Below, piece after piece: positions 34,805-41,880 of a stretch of 64,000 bases of DNA. A program made the translations under genes and the position numbers. How positions within the stretch are numbered: the first letter of the stretch is position 1; every line of letters starts with the position of its first letter. Source of the stretch: Candidatus Villigracilaceae bacterium (GTDB taxonomy: Bacteria > Chloroflexota > Anaerolineae > Anaerolineales > Villigracilaceae); assembly GCA_026645935.1 (NCBI GenBank), contig JAPKMP010000005.1:62001-126000 (forward strand), read 5' to 3'. The notes under the pieces are model-generated. The model saw only the letters and a program-made list of their open reading frames with translations. It was not told the DNA's origin and ran no database searches.

Positions 34805-35317
34805 ATGCAACTCCAAATCCATCCCGAATCACCCGAAGACATCCCCGGAATATACGAAGTCAATCGCTCAGCCTTTGGGCGGGTAGACGAAGCGGAACTT
34901 GTGGATAAACTCCGCCTCGATAATGCGATCACTCTTTCCCTTGTCGCAGTGGATAACGGTCAGGTCGCGGGGCATATCCTGATCACACCGGTAACGGTCG
35001 ATTCGGACGATTCGCAGTGGGATGCTGTTGCGCTTGGTCCCATGGCGGTCCTGCCGTCTTATCAAAGGCTGGGCATCGGGTCACAGTTGATACGGGCGGC
35101 ATTTGCGGAATTGATAAGAACCGGACATTTCGTTGTCATCGTCCTCGGTCATCCCCAATACTATCCCCGCTTTGGTTTTAAACCATCCAGGCCGCTTGGA
35201 ATTCAATGGGAGATCAGCGTGCCCGAGGATGTCTTCATGGTCGCGGAGTTGAAAGACGGCGCGCTCGGCGGCAAAAAGGGAGTGGTAAGATACCACCCCG
35301 CATTCAACGGTGTTTAG
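34805..35317 (+). CDS. GNAT family N-acetyltransferase
   Basis: 170 residues from ATG 34805. The fold shows the acetyl-CoA loop VLPSYQRLGIGSQLIRAA (motif A, Q/RxxGxG/A) and HFVVIVLGHPQYYPRFGFKP, close to the YhbS-type group. It transfers an acetyl group from acetyl-CoA to an amine. The in-frame GTG at 34784 is an alternative start, but the family N-terminus (IHPESPEDIPGIYEVN) fits the ATG. No ribosome site is obvious for either. Upstream lies CAGGGTAATTT (34751), also seen at the ends of the repeat at 35366. Confidence 0.92.
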   Translation: MQLQIHPESPEDIPGIYEVNRSAFGRVDEAELVDKLRLDNAITLSLVAVDNGQVAGHILITPVTVDSDDSQWDAVALGPMAVLPSYQRLGIGSQLIRAAFAELIRTGHFVVIVLGHPQYYPRFGFKPSRPLGIQWEISVPEDVFMVAELKDGALGGKKGVVRYHPAFNGV

Positions 35318-35365
35318 CTGCCCCTGTTTCGGAGAACCCGTTTGTCAAAATGAACCCATAATGTT

Positions 35366-35511
35366 ATTCAGGGTAATTTTAATTGTCTTGCGTTTTTAGG
35401 CGTCATGCTGATCGAAGCGAAGCATCTCTACGATTTTCTCAGAGACCCTTCGGGGCGCCTTTAGCGCCGCTCAGGATGGCAATTTGTAAGGTGATTATTG
35501 TTACCCTGAAT
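35366..35511. repeat. 146-bp element with perfect 11-bp terminal inverted repeats
   Basis: ATTCAGGGTAA (35366-35376) and TTACCCTGAAT (35501-35511) are perfect inverted ends. The interior carries GAAGCGAAGCATCTC and a partly complementary GAGACCCTTCGG, plus GGCGCC-TTTA-GCGCC. It has no gene and looks like a MITE or a REP unit. Its right end runs up to the ribosome site of the following gene. Confidence 0.65.
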
Positions 35512-35525
35512 AAGGAGTCTCTAAA

Positions 35526-35924
35526 ATGAAAAATCATCGCATTGCCGCGTTCGTCTATGCCGTTGTTTCCGTCGTTGTCATCCTGTTCCAGATCGCGCTT
35601 GCCGCTGGCGCGCCGTGGGGAGCTTACGCGATGGGCGGAGCCTTCCCCGGTCAATTCCCGCCCGAACTGCGCGTGGCGGCGGTCCTTCAGGCGGGCATAC
35701 TTGCCGCGCTGGCTTTTGTTGTACTGGCACGCGCAGGGATCACACTGCCGCGATGGTCGCGCACTTCGCGCTGGTTGATCTGGGTCGTCGTCGCGTTTTC
35801 TGCGGTCAGCCTCGTTCTTAATACCATCACCCCCAGCGCAGGCGAACGGGCCATTTGGGCGCCGGTCGCTTTGATCATGCTGATCTGCAGTGTGATTGTG
35901 GCGATCAGAAAAGATGCGCCGTAA
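35526..35924 (+). CDS. four-segment membrane protein of unknown function
   Basis: 132 residues with four hydrophobic segments, short loops, and Arg/Lys at the cytoplasmic ends. AAGGAG precedes the ATG and lies at the edge of the inverted-repeat element, so the repeat may have brought or disturbed its promoter. No family recognised. It converges with the lipoprotein gene at 36025 and ends before a two-way terminator. Confidence 0.75.
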   Translation: MKNHRIAAFVYAVVSVVVILFQIALAAGAPWGAYAMGGAFPGQFPPELRVAAVLQAGILAALAFVVLARAGITLPRWSRTSRWLIWVVVAFSAVSLVLNTITPSAGERAIWAPVALIMLICSVIVAIRKDAP

Positions 35925-35945
35925 TTTTTTCGATTTGAAGAATGA

Positions 35946-35983
35946 AAAAACGGGGTTGCGTCTGAGACGCAATCCCGTTTTTG
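35946..35983. terminator. bidirectional terminator between convergent genes
   Basis: AAACGGGGTTGCGTC and GACGCAATCCCGTTT pair around TGA, with an A-run before and a T-run after, so it works on both strands. Confidence 0.9.
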
Positions 35984-36024
35984 ATTTCAGGTGAAGGCTT
36001 TTAATGCATGGTAAGGTCCGCGAA

Positions 36025-37251
36025 CTACGGTCCCCACCTCATGGATTCGGCGTAAGGGACGAGCGGGATCATCGCCTTTTGCCCGTCCGTATAATACAAC
36101 TCCGCCGCGCCGCCGAAATAGATCTGCTCGTTCTGCGCGTTGGCAACGATGACGAAACTTGCGTCGGACGCCCAGAGCGCTTCGTTCATGTATTCGAACG
36201 TTTCCTGGCGCAGGACGGTCCTTCCGGTCACGCCATCCGCTGCGGAACGGACGAGTTGCAACGGCGTGCGGTTGGGGATGTCGTTCGGGTTGGGGATGGT
36301 GCCGAAAAAATAATATAACTGTCCGTCCGGCGCAGCGAAGGGATTGTCCGCCACCTCGGCGGGATTTGTGTCGAAATCTCCGAGCAAAAGGGTTGTCACA
36401 TTTCCCGAGTTCGTATCCACGCGCCACAACCCGGCGGCGAACATACCGAAAGTGGGGCTGGCGGCAAATAAAGCCGAGCCGTCGCTGGTTAGGGAATAAT
36501 CGCCGCAGCAGATGATTCCTCGTTGCTCGTTGACCAAACGGACAAGCCCGCCCCCGTTTGTGTAATAGACGGCAGAGGATGCGCCTTCGTAATATCCAAG
36601 CGTGATGATAAGGCGGCTCCCGTCGGCGGAGTACATTTCGGGCCAGTACAACTCGCGCGGGATGACAAGCCCGCCGCCGACATCGTCGAGGGAATCATCC
36701 AGCACGCGGTTGGATTGTCCGCTTGCGACCGAGTAGAAGTTCAAGCCTTTGTGACCGAAGGCGATCGTCTGCCCGTTCGGCGAAAAGACCGGGCTGTTGA
36801 TGCGCGTCAGGAACGGGTTGTTTTCGTCCACCGCGCCGCCGTCGAAGATCATGCGGCGGTTCGAGCCTTCGGCGTCGATCAGGAACATCTGATTATTGGA
36901 CGTAAAGACGACGCTGCCGTCAGCAATGGATACGTCGTATTCGGTTATCTTGGAAGGCTCGAAGGTCAATTGAGTCACCGTCCCGCCGTCCTTCTCGAGC
37001 CGGAAGACCTGCAATATCTGCGCGGCGTCGTTGGCGAGAAAATACATCGAGCGGGGTAGAAGGCTTGAGGCGGAATCGACAGGCGCGGGCGTGGAGGGAG
37101 CCGGGGCTGTCATCGCGGCAAACGTCGCTGCGACGACCGTTTCCACATTGGCGGGTCCTTCCTGGGGCGCGGGTGTCCCCAACGGGTTGGCGCATGCCAA
37201 GGCAAAAAGGATCAGCGCAGACAACCCGATCATCCAGTTTTTGTTCTTCAT
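36025..37251 (-). CDS. lipoprotein with TolB/WD40-like beta-propeller
   Basis: 408 residues. The signal peptide ends LALAC (lipid Cys near 20), then an Ala/Pro/Thr stalk. The rest shows repeated propeller blades: SRSMYFLANDAAQIL at the start, SPVFSPNGQTIAFGHKG, PEMYSADGSRLIITLG, SLTSDGSALFAAS, similar to TolB/PD40 repeats. It should be anchored outside the membrane and may bind peptides or sugars. GAGG lies five bases before ATG 37251. It is separated from the c-di-AMP receptor genes by 66 bp on the same strand. Confidence 0.82.
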   Translation of the reverse strand: MKNKNWMIGLSALILFALACANPLGTPAPQEGPANVETVVAATFAAMTAPAPSTPAPVDSASSLLPRSMYFLANDAAQILQVFRLEKDGGTVTQLTFEPSKITEYDVSIADGSVVFTSNNQMFLIDAEGSNRRMIFDGGAVDENNPFLTRINSPVFSPNGQTIAFGHKGLNFYSVASGQSNRVLDDSLDDVGGGLVIPRELYWPEMYSADGSRLIITLGYYEGASSAVYYTNGGGLVRLVNEQRGIICCGDYSLTSDGSALFAASPTFGMFAAGLWRVDTNSGNVTTLLLGDFDTNPAEVADNPFAAPDGQLYYFFGTIPNPNDIPNRTPLQLVRSAADGVTGRTVLRQETFEYMNEALWASDASFVIVANAQNEQIYFGGAAELYYTDGQKAMIPLVPYAESMRWGP

Positions 37252-37317
37252 TATCACCTCTTCATTAAGCGAACAAAGACGCGCGAAGACGTCTTTGTTC
37301 GAGAGAATACAAAAAAA

Positions 37318-37578
37318 TTATACCTGTTCGTAATGGCTGATGGGCAGGACGAATAGTGTCGCTCGTTTTTCATCGCCTTTGGGAGGGAGCGCATCGCGAA
37401 CGGTTCGAATGACGGCGTCGACTTGATCGCCCTCGACGCCCAGAAGCATGGTCGCCACGCCGCGCCGTAAAAAGCCGCCGGTGGATGCAACGCGCGTCAC
37501 GCGGAAATTTGCGGCGGTGAATGCCTGTGTCAGGGTTTCGGCGTCATCCCCCTTTACGATGACAATGATCAGTTTCAT
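37318..37578 (-). CDS. DarA/PstA-like cyclic-di-AMP receptor, copy 1
   Basis: 86 residues. MKLIIVIVKGDDAETLTQAF, FRVTRVASTGGFLRRGVATMLLGVE and the ending VLPISHYEQV match the PII-like cyclic-di-AMP receptor family (DarA/PstA, DUF970). The T-loop is short. The conserved Thr-Gly-Gly-Phe stretch is the cyclic-di-AMP contact in known members. These trimers signal cyclic-di-AMP levels, which in many bacteria control potassium and osmolyte transport. It lies downstream of a second copy and next to cation transporters. Confidence 0.85.
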   Translation of the reverse strand: MKLIIVIVKGDDAETLTQAFTAANFRVTRVASTGGFLRRGVATMLLGVEGDQVDAVIRTVRDALPPKGDEKRATLFVLPISHYEQV

Positions 37579-37595
37579 GGCGATTTCTCCTCAAC

Positions 37596-37628
37596 AGACC
37601 CGGAAGGTTTTTGTAACCTGTCAGGTCT
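37596..37628. repeat. decayed copy of the AGACCTGACAGG repeat
   Basis: The right arm CCTGTCAGGTCT is identical to that at 21744-21755. The left arm matches at 9 of 12 positions. It lies between the two receptor genes and weakens as a terminator because the left arm has mutated. Confidence 0.65.
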
Positions 37629-37633
37629 AATTT

Positions 37634-37969
37634 TTATATTTGTTCGAATCGTTCCACCGGCAGGGCAAACACCGTCGCGCCGCCAACGGTGACAGGCACG
37701 GGCGCGGGCATCGGCATGGGCGAACCTTCCAGGGGCAGCGTCATGTATTCGATGCGCTGGCGGCAGGCTTCGTGCAGGATTTTCAAGGAATCCTGCAAGC
37801 GATCCGCCGGCAAGCCCACCAACAGAGTGGCATTGCGCCTGCCCAGAAATCCTCCCGCGCTTGCGAGATACGTCGATGACGCGCCTATCTTTTGCAGGGC
37901 GTTGGTTGCCGAATCAAGGTCCTGTTCCTGCACGACCGCCATCAACAATAAGAATTTTGGATGATCCAT
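37634..37969 (-). CDS. DarA/PstA-like cyclic-di-AMP receptor, copy 2 (divergent)
   Basis: 111 residues from ATG 37969, which has AGGAG seven bases upstream. FLLLMAVVQEQDLDSATNAL, TYLASAGGFLGRRNATLLVGLP and the end FALPVERFEQI align with copy 1 along the whole chain, but it has a longer Pro/Met-rich loop near 80-95, and the key Thr before Gly-Gly-Phe is Ala. Ligand binding may therefore differ. It precedes copy 1 on the same strand and directly follows the broken permease tail. Confidence 0.8.
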   Translation of the reverse strand: MDHPKFLLLMAVVQEQDLDSATNALQKIGASSTYLASAGGFLGRRNATLLVGLPADRLQDSLKILHEACRQRIEYMTLPLEGSPMPMPAPVPVTVGGATVFALPVERFEQI

Positions 37970-38121
37970 GCTCTTCTCCTGGGATGATTCGCCATCCGGG
38001 TTCGACCCAACACCCATGCCGCGCCTCTTTCCGCGCCCGGGTTTGATTCTATTTCAGCAGGCGTTTCTTCCGCTTCGATATTATCATCACTCCCGCGATG
38101 ATTCAACCTTGAAGTGCCGTT

Positions 38122-38301
38122 TCAAAATAAAGGGAACGCCAGGGCGTAAAGAATGCTCGCGATCGCGCAGGTGACGATCATGACCGGCAGACCGCGCTTG
38201 ATCCATATCACCGAAGTGATGGGCGTGCGCGTTTTCTCGGATAGCGTGGCGACGATGATGTTCGCGCTCGAACCGATGATCGTACCGGTGCCGCCAACGG
38301 T
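38122..38301 (-). pseudogene. C-terminal fragment of an SLC13/ArsB-type permease
   Basis: The open stretch reads VGGTGTIIGSSANIIVA, then TRTPITSVIWIKRGLP and a final hydrophobic segment ending at TGA 38122-38124. GGnGTxIGASAN is the signature near the end of ArsB/NhaD/SLC13-type ion transporters. There is no start and the frame upstream runs into the PII-like gene. The missing N-terminal part is at 40039-40386, beyond an antiporter cassette. Confidence 0.72.
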
Positions 38302-38315
38302 CCGTATATCCAGTT

Positions 38316-38678
38316 CTATTCTACGAATATCGAATCGTTTTCACGCAGGCCGTACGCTTCCAGTACCGGCAGGACAATAAGGATGCCGGTGTGCGGATCA
38401 TCCAAACGGCCGATAACCGCCTCTGTTGCCTGAATTAGGGTCGCGATATCGAAAGAATCAGCCACCACGCTGAATATTGTGCGATGCGTGTGTTCCTGGG
38501 TCCGCAACAGGGCGCGCAGGGAAGGGATCAAGGGAAGATCGTCATGCCCTGCCAGTTGCCGCCCAATGCCGCTGCTATCCAGAATCGTGGCGCCTGGTAC
38601 GCCTATACGCGCCCATACCTCCAGGGCGGGCATCGTTTTGCTTCCATCAGCCAGAACCAGAACAATCATTTTATTCAT
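38316..38678 (-). CDS. PII-like small regulatory protein
   Basis: 120 residues with the beta-alpha-beta-beta-alpha-beta layout of PII-like trimers: MIVLVLADGSKTMPALEVWARIGVPGATILDSSG, then HRTIFSVVADSFDIATLIQATEAVIG and GILIVLPVLEAYG. The T-loop region is rich in Leu/Pro/Asp. Its ATG overlaps the stop of the Kef-type antiporter by 4 bp, so it very likely regulates that transporter. It is distinct from the DarA-like copies but of the same architecture. Confidence 0.8.
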   Translation of the reverse strand: MNKMIVLVLADGSKTMPALEVWARIGVPGATILDSSGIGRQLAGHDDLPLIPSLRALLRTQEHTHRTIFSVVADSFDIATLIQATEAVIGRLDDPHTGILIVLPVLEAYGLRENDSIFVE

Positions 38679-39910
38679 GAGGTTTTTTCCTCTTCAAAAG
38701 CCCACCTCAGCAAAGGCGGGGTGATTAAAGTGCTTATCAGAACAACCAGAATCACCAACGTTAATTCGCGCGGCGCGATGATTCCAAGACTCTGACCAAC
38801 GCTGGCAACAATCAATCCAACTTCGCCGCGAGAGATCATGCCAACTCCCACGCGGAGGGATTGCCATTTGGAAAAACCGCCCAACCGCGCTCCGAGTCCA
38901 CTGCCCAGAATTTTTGAGACCACAGCGACCAGAATCAATACCAGCGCCAGAGGGATGATGGAAACATCCAGATCGCGGATATTTGCCTGCAACCCCACGC
39001 CCACCAGAAAGAGGGGCACGAAAAAAGTGTAATTCATGGTCTGCAGTTCGCGTGCAATTTCCTCGCGCCAATGGGTCCGTCCCAATCCTATCCCTGCAAC
39101 AAAGGCGCCTGTGATGGCGGCAATCCCCCCAATATACTCCGCGCTCCAGGCAAAGAGAAGCGCAGAAACGATCACCATCGCCATCATGCCCTGGCTTACA
39201 GGAAGGCGATTTGCCCAGTCAACCAAAAGGGGCAAAACCAGATAGCCGAGTATTCCAGAAGCCAGAAGAGTCAGAACCATTCGGGTGAGCACAATGGAAA
39301 GGTTCTCCTGCCCTCCCGTCAGGCTGACGAAAATGGAGAGACCCAGGATTACGAGCACATCGTCCACGACAGCAGCTCCCAACAGGGCCACGCCCTCCGG
39401 GGTGCGAAGACGTTTGAGTTCCACAAGTGTCTGAACTGAGATGCTTACACTCGTCGCTGCAAGGATGATCCCAAGAAATATGGCGGAGTTGACTGACTTT
39501 TGAAAGGGTATTACGAGTAGTGCCGCCATGATGATGGGTGTCACCATTCCAAACAGCCCCGCGAAAATGGCCGGGCGTCCGCTTCTTCGCAAGTCGGCAA
39601 TCTCCGTATCCAATCCAGCGGAAAACATCAGAAAGATGACTCCCAACTGGGATAACTGAGAAATTGTTGTTTCCGTATTTCCAGTGGGGTCCCGTAACAA
39701 TGGTAGGTGGAATAAATCAACCACGGTCGGACCAAGTAAAAGCCCTACAAGAAGTTCGCCGAGAACGGCGGGTTGTCTGAACTTTACCGCCAAAGCGCCT
39801 GCAAGTTTTGCGCAAGCCAGCAGAATGGATAGGGCGAGCAGGAGTGGCAATAAACCTGAGTGTTCATTGCCGGGCGTGAGGGGGAGATGAGAGAAATACA
39901 ACGATGCCAT
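38675..39910 (-). CDS. Kef-type (CPA2) cation:proton antiporter
   Basis: 411 residues, about twelve membrane segments. The motifs PAVLGELLVGLLLGP near the N-terminus, LGVIFLMFSAGLDT and the ion site LLGAAVVDDVL are typical of monovalent cation:proton antiporter family 2. There is no C-terminal RCK/TrkA-N domain, which suggests control by a separate protein; the overlapping PII-like gene is the obvious candidate. With the PII-like gene it forms a cassette lying inside a broken permease gene. Confidence 0.92.
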   Translation of the reverse strand: MASLYFSHLPLTPGNEHSGLLPLLLALSILLACAKLAGALAVKFRQPAVLGELLVGLLLGPTVVDLFHLPLLRDPTGNTETTISQLSQLGVIFLMFSAGLDTEIADLRRSGRPAIFAGLFGMVTPIIMAALLVIPFQKSVNSAIFLGIILAATSVSISVQTLVELKRLRTPEGVALLGAAVVDDVLVILGLSIFVSLTGGQENLSIVLTRMVLTLLASGILGYLVLPLLVDWANRLPVSQGMMAMVIVSALLFAWSAEYIGGIAAITGAFVAGIGLGRTHWREEIARELQTMNYTFFVPLFLVGVGLQANIRDLDVSIIPLALVLILVAVVSKILGSGLGARLGGFSKWQSLRVGVGMISRGEVGLIVASVGQSLGIIAPRELTLVILVVLISTLITPPLLRWAFEEEKTS

Positions 39911-40042
39911 TCCTGTCGTCTAATGAAAACTGCAAGTTGAAGCACATGGGCAATGCGGACAAACACCGCCACGGCTTCGCGAGCTGCCGCTTTTGGAGGA
40001 TTTTGAAACGACAACCCGATTCATGCAACCTGAAAATTTCAT
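39905..40042 (-). pseudogene. fossil of a CBS-domain gene
   Basis: Reading in three successive frames gives MKFSGCMNRVVVS, then AREAVAVFVRIAH, then ALPM and LDDRNGIVVF. These align in order with the first CBS motif of the gene at 40383-40842 (MNVSSCMKRNVVS, REAAAIFVKKH, LLPVVDKND). At least two indels separate the pieces. It sits directly before the antiporter. Confidence 0.5.
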
Positions 40043-40386
40043 GATGAATCCGTATCCTTGGTTGCTGGATTGACCCGAAATGCCTGATTGCTCCTTGCCC
40101 CTGCCGCGCGCGCGGCGAGCACAGCCAGGTAATCGAAGAATCCCGTCGGCTCGAGCAGGAAGACAAGAATCTTCATGCCCAACAGCAGGCCGAGCATATT
40201 GAAGCCGATGGCTTCGATGGCAAGGTCTTCATTATAAAAGTAAAAGTCGAGGATCTTGCCCGCGCCGATCATCAACACTGACCCGGCGATGGCGACGATG
40301 GAACGGTTGATCTTCTCCCAAAAAATGAGTACCAGGCTCCCGAAGAAGATCGTGAAGGTAAGAATGACGGAAAAGGATCCCATCAT
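40039..40386 (-). pseudogene. N-terminal fragment of an SLC13/ArsB-type permease
   Basis: About 115 residues from ATG 40386, which overlaps the CBS stop. Three hydrophobic segments include INRSIVAIAGSVLMI and FNMLGLLLGMKILVFLLEPTG, the conserved start of ArsB/NhaD-type permeases, which usually exceed 400 residues. After AARAAGA (near 40097) the sequence turns polar and soon stops. The matching C-terminus lies at 38122-38301, so the gene is interrupted. Confidence 0.75.
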
Positions 40387-40842
40387 TCCACCTTTTCCCA
40401 TGCTTTGAGGATCGTCACACCGATATCCACGCGCGAGTCGATGCCGATCAATTTTCCATCCCTGGCAACGAGAGGAATATCATGCAGGTTCTGCTGAAGC
40501 ATCAGGGAATAGGCGCGCAGAAGACCGCAGTCCTCATCCACAGTAATGACCGGGCGCATCATCGACCTGACCGTTTTTTTTCAATGTCACGGCGGGTGGA
40601 CGGGTATCCTCCACCGCGCCGAAGTCATGGACGAAATCCACGTCCATCACGAAGTTGACGAAGTCGGGCATTTCCAGTTTGAGCAGGTCGCGGATGCCGA
40701 TCACGCCAATGGGTTTATCGTTCTTATCCACGACGGGCAGCAAGCCGATATGTTTTTTGACGAAAATCGCCGCGGCTTCACGCACAGTCGTGGACGCGGA
40801 AACGGATACTACATTGCGTTTCATACAGGAGGACACGTTCAT
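40383..40842 (-). pseudogene. two-CBS-domain protein with a frameshift in an A8 run
   Basis: The first frame encodes one CBS motif (MNVSSCMKRNVVSV, then HIGLLPVVDKNDKPIGVIG). At a run of eight A's near 40578-40585 the frame is lost; skipping one base restores VRSMMRPVITVDEDCGLL and NLHDIPLVARDGKLIGIDS, the second CBS domain, ending in a TGA that overlaps the permease ATG. CBS pairs bind adenyl nucleotides. It may be a dead gene, a slippage-controlled gene or an assembly error. Confidence 0.7.
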
Positions 40843-40912
40843 GGGAAACTCCGGAAGTCAGAAGGATGAATAAAATATTACTCCATTCGCATCTTTTCGC
40901 GCCGGATGCGGG

Positions 40913-41263
40913 TCAACTGCCAGCCTCCCCGCCTCGATAAACGCGTATTTGCACCTTTTCGACCGTGGCTAGCATCCCGCGTTTGATCCTGCTCTCGGCA
41001 AAGGATAAAAACCTTTCGATGTTTTCGCTGCTGTCCACGATTTCAACCACCATGGGAAGGTCTTCCGAGAGGCGTTCGATCTTAAATGTGTGAATCACCC
41101 TGGAGTGCGCGCCAAATCCCATCATCCCTCGCAGAACAGTCGCCCCCGCGAGACCCTGCGATTTCGCTTCCGCAACCAGCCACTCATAAAGCGGCTTTCC
41201 ATCGATTTTGTCGCTCTCGCCTATGAAAATGCGAAGCAAAAACCCCTCTTCAGGTAAAGTCAT
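40913..41263 (-). CDS. DUF190 domain protein
   Basis: 116 residues. EEGFLLRIFIGESDKIDGKPLYEWLV and ATVLRGMMGFGAHSRVIH are the DUF190 signature, another PII-like small fold, commonly encoded with CrcB. The end has VEKVQIRVYRGG. It starts 3 bp after the crcB stop, so both are under the fluoride riboswitch. The exact role is unknown; a partner in fluoride handling is inferred from context. Confidence 0.92.
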   Translation of the reverse strand: MTLPEEGFLLRIFIGESDKIDGKPLYEWLVAEAKSQGLAGATVLRGMMGFGAHSRVIHTFKIERLSEDLPMVVEIVDSSENIERFLSFAESRIKRGMLATVEKVQIRVYRGGEAGS

Positions 41264-41266
41264 CGG

Positions 41267-41650
41267 TTACCTCCAGATCGAATAAGCGAGTGCGTGGCCC
41301 AGCCAGACCGCCCCCAAGCCGAGCATGATATGCACAGCCAGGTTGAAAAGCGCCGACATATATTCACTGTCGCGCATCAGATTAAAAGTTTCATTCCCAA
41401 ACGTTGAAAAGGTGGTGAATCCGCCCAGCAGTCCAACGAACAAAAAGCCGCGCATTTCAGGCGTAAACGCCCCTTGAGATTCGGCGATCTGCGAAAGAAA
41501 GCCTATGATCAAACAACCCGCAAGGTTGACTGCGAGCGTGCCGTAAGGAAAAGCAATGCTGTTCGACATCCCCTGCACATATCCGCTGAGGACATACCGC
41601 AGGATGGAGCCGATAAATCCGCCGAACCCAATGATGATGAATTTGCTCAT
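41267..41650 (-). CDS. crcB: fluoride ion exporter CrcB/Fluc
   Basis: 127 residues, four membrane segments. GFGGFIGSILRYVLSG at the N-terminus, GTLAVNLAGCLIIGF with the pore Asn, and GLLGGFTTFSTFGNET with the Phe box and Na+-site are all present. Works as an antiparallel dimer that lets fluoride leave the cell. A fluoride riboswitch sits 26 bp upstream, which is strong independent support. DUF190 follows in the same transcript. Confidence 0.97.
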   Translation of the reverse strand: MSKFIIIGFGGFIGSILRYVLSGYVQGMSNSIAFPYGTLAVNLAGCLIIGFLSQIAESQGAFTPEMRGFLFVGLLGGFTTFSTFGNETFNLMRDSEYMSALFNLAVHIMLGLGAVWLGHALAYSIWR

Positions 41651-41675
41651 TCCTACTCCTGACCAAAGAATATTT

Positions 41676-41722
41676 GGCAGGAGTCATCAGCGCTCGGCGG
41701 TTAAAGGCGGACTCCATCGCCA
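41676..41722 (-). promoter_or_regulatory. fluoride riboswitch (crcB motif)
   Basis: On the minus strand it begins GGCGATGGAGTCCGCC, continues TTTAACCGCCGAGCGC and ends TGATGACTCCTGCC. These are the conserved parts of the crcB motif: the GGCGAUGG opening, the GCCG joining region and the UGAUGACUCCU pseudoknot strand. It lies between a TATAAT box and crcB, so it should turn on export when fluoride binds. Confidence 0.95.
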
Positions 41723-41730
41723 TCTTTTCG

Positions 41731-41736
41731 ATTATA
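41731..41736 (-). promoter_or_regulatory. -10 box of the crcB transcript
   Basis: TATAAT on the minus strand, nine bases before the riboswitch starts. No good -35 hexamer is visible. Confidence 0.6.
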
Positions 41737-41828
41737 ACGGAAATATCCTTTCCGAGATCGCCTTCCATTCAGAACGGGTTTAGCGCGAAAGCATCGGTAA
41801 AATTTTCCGTGTTGGATGCTGCGTGCAT

Positions 41829-41880
41829 AACGCAAAGGCACAAATGTTTATTTAATTCCTGGCGACCTGGCGTCTTTGCG
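41829..41880. repeat. second ACGCAAAG-type palindromic repeat
   Basis: CGCAAAG (41831-41837) and CTTTGCG (41874-41880) are inverted. The segment GGCGACCTGGCGTCTTTGCG resembles parts of the element at 24931. The right arm lies inside the 3' end of the exchanger gene and encodes its last residues. Confidence 0.6.

Noticed and set aside
40039-40386. The 120-residue membrane ORF as an intact small transporter
   Set aside because: It is only the start of a much longer permease family and turns polar at a junction; its C-terminal part is found 1.7 kb away.
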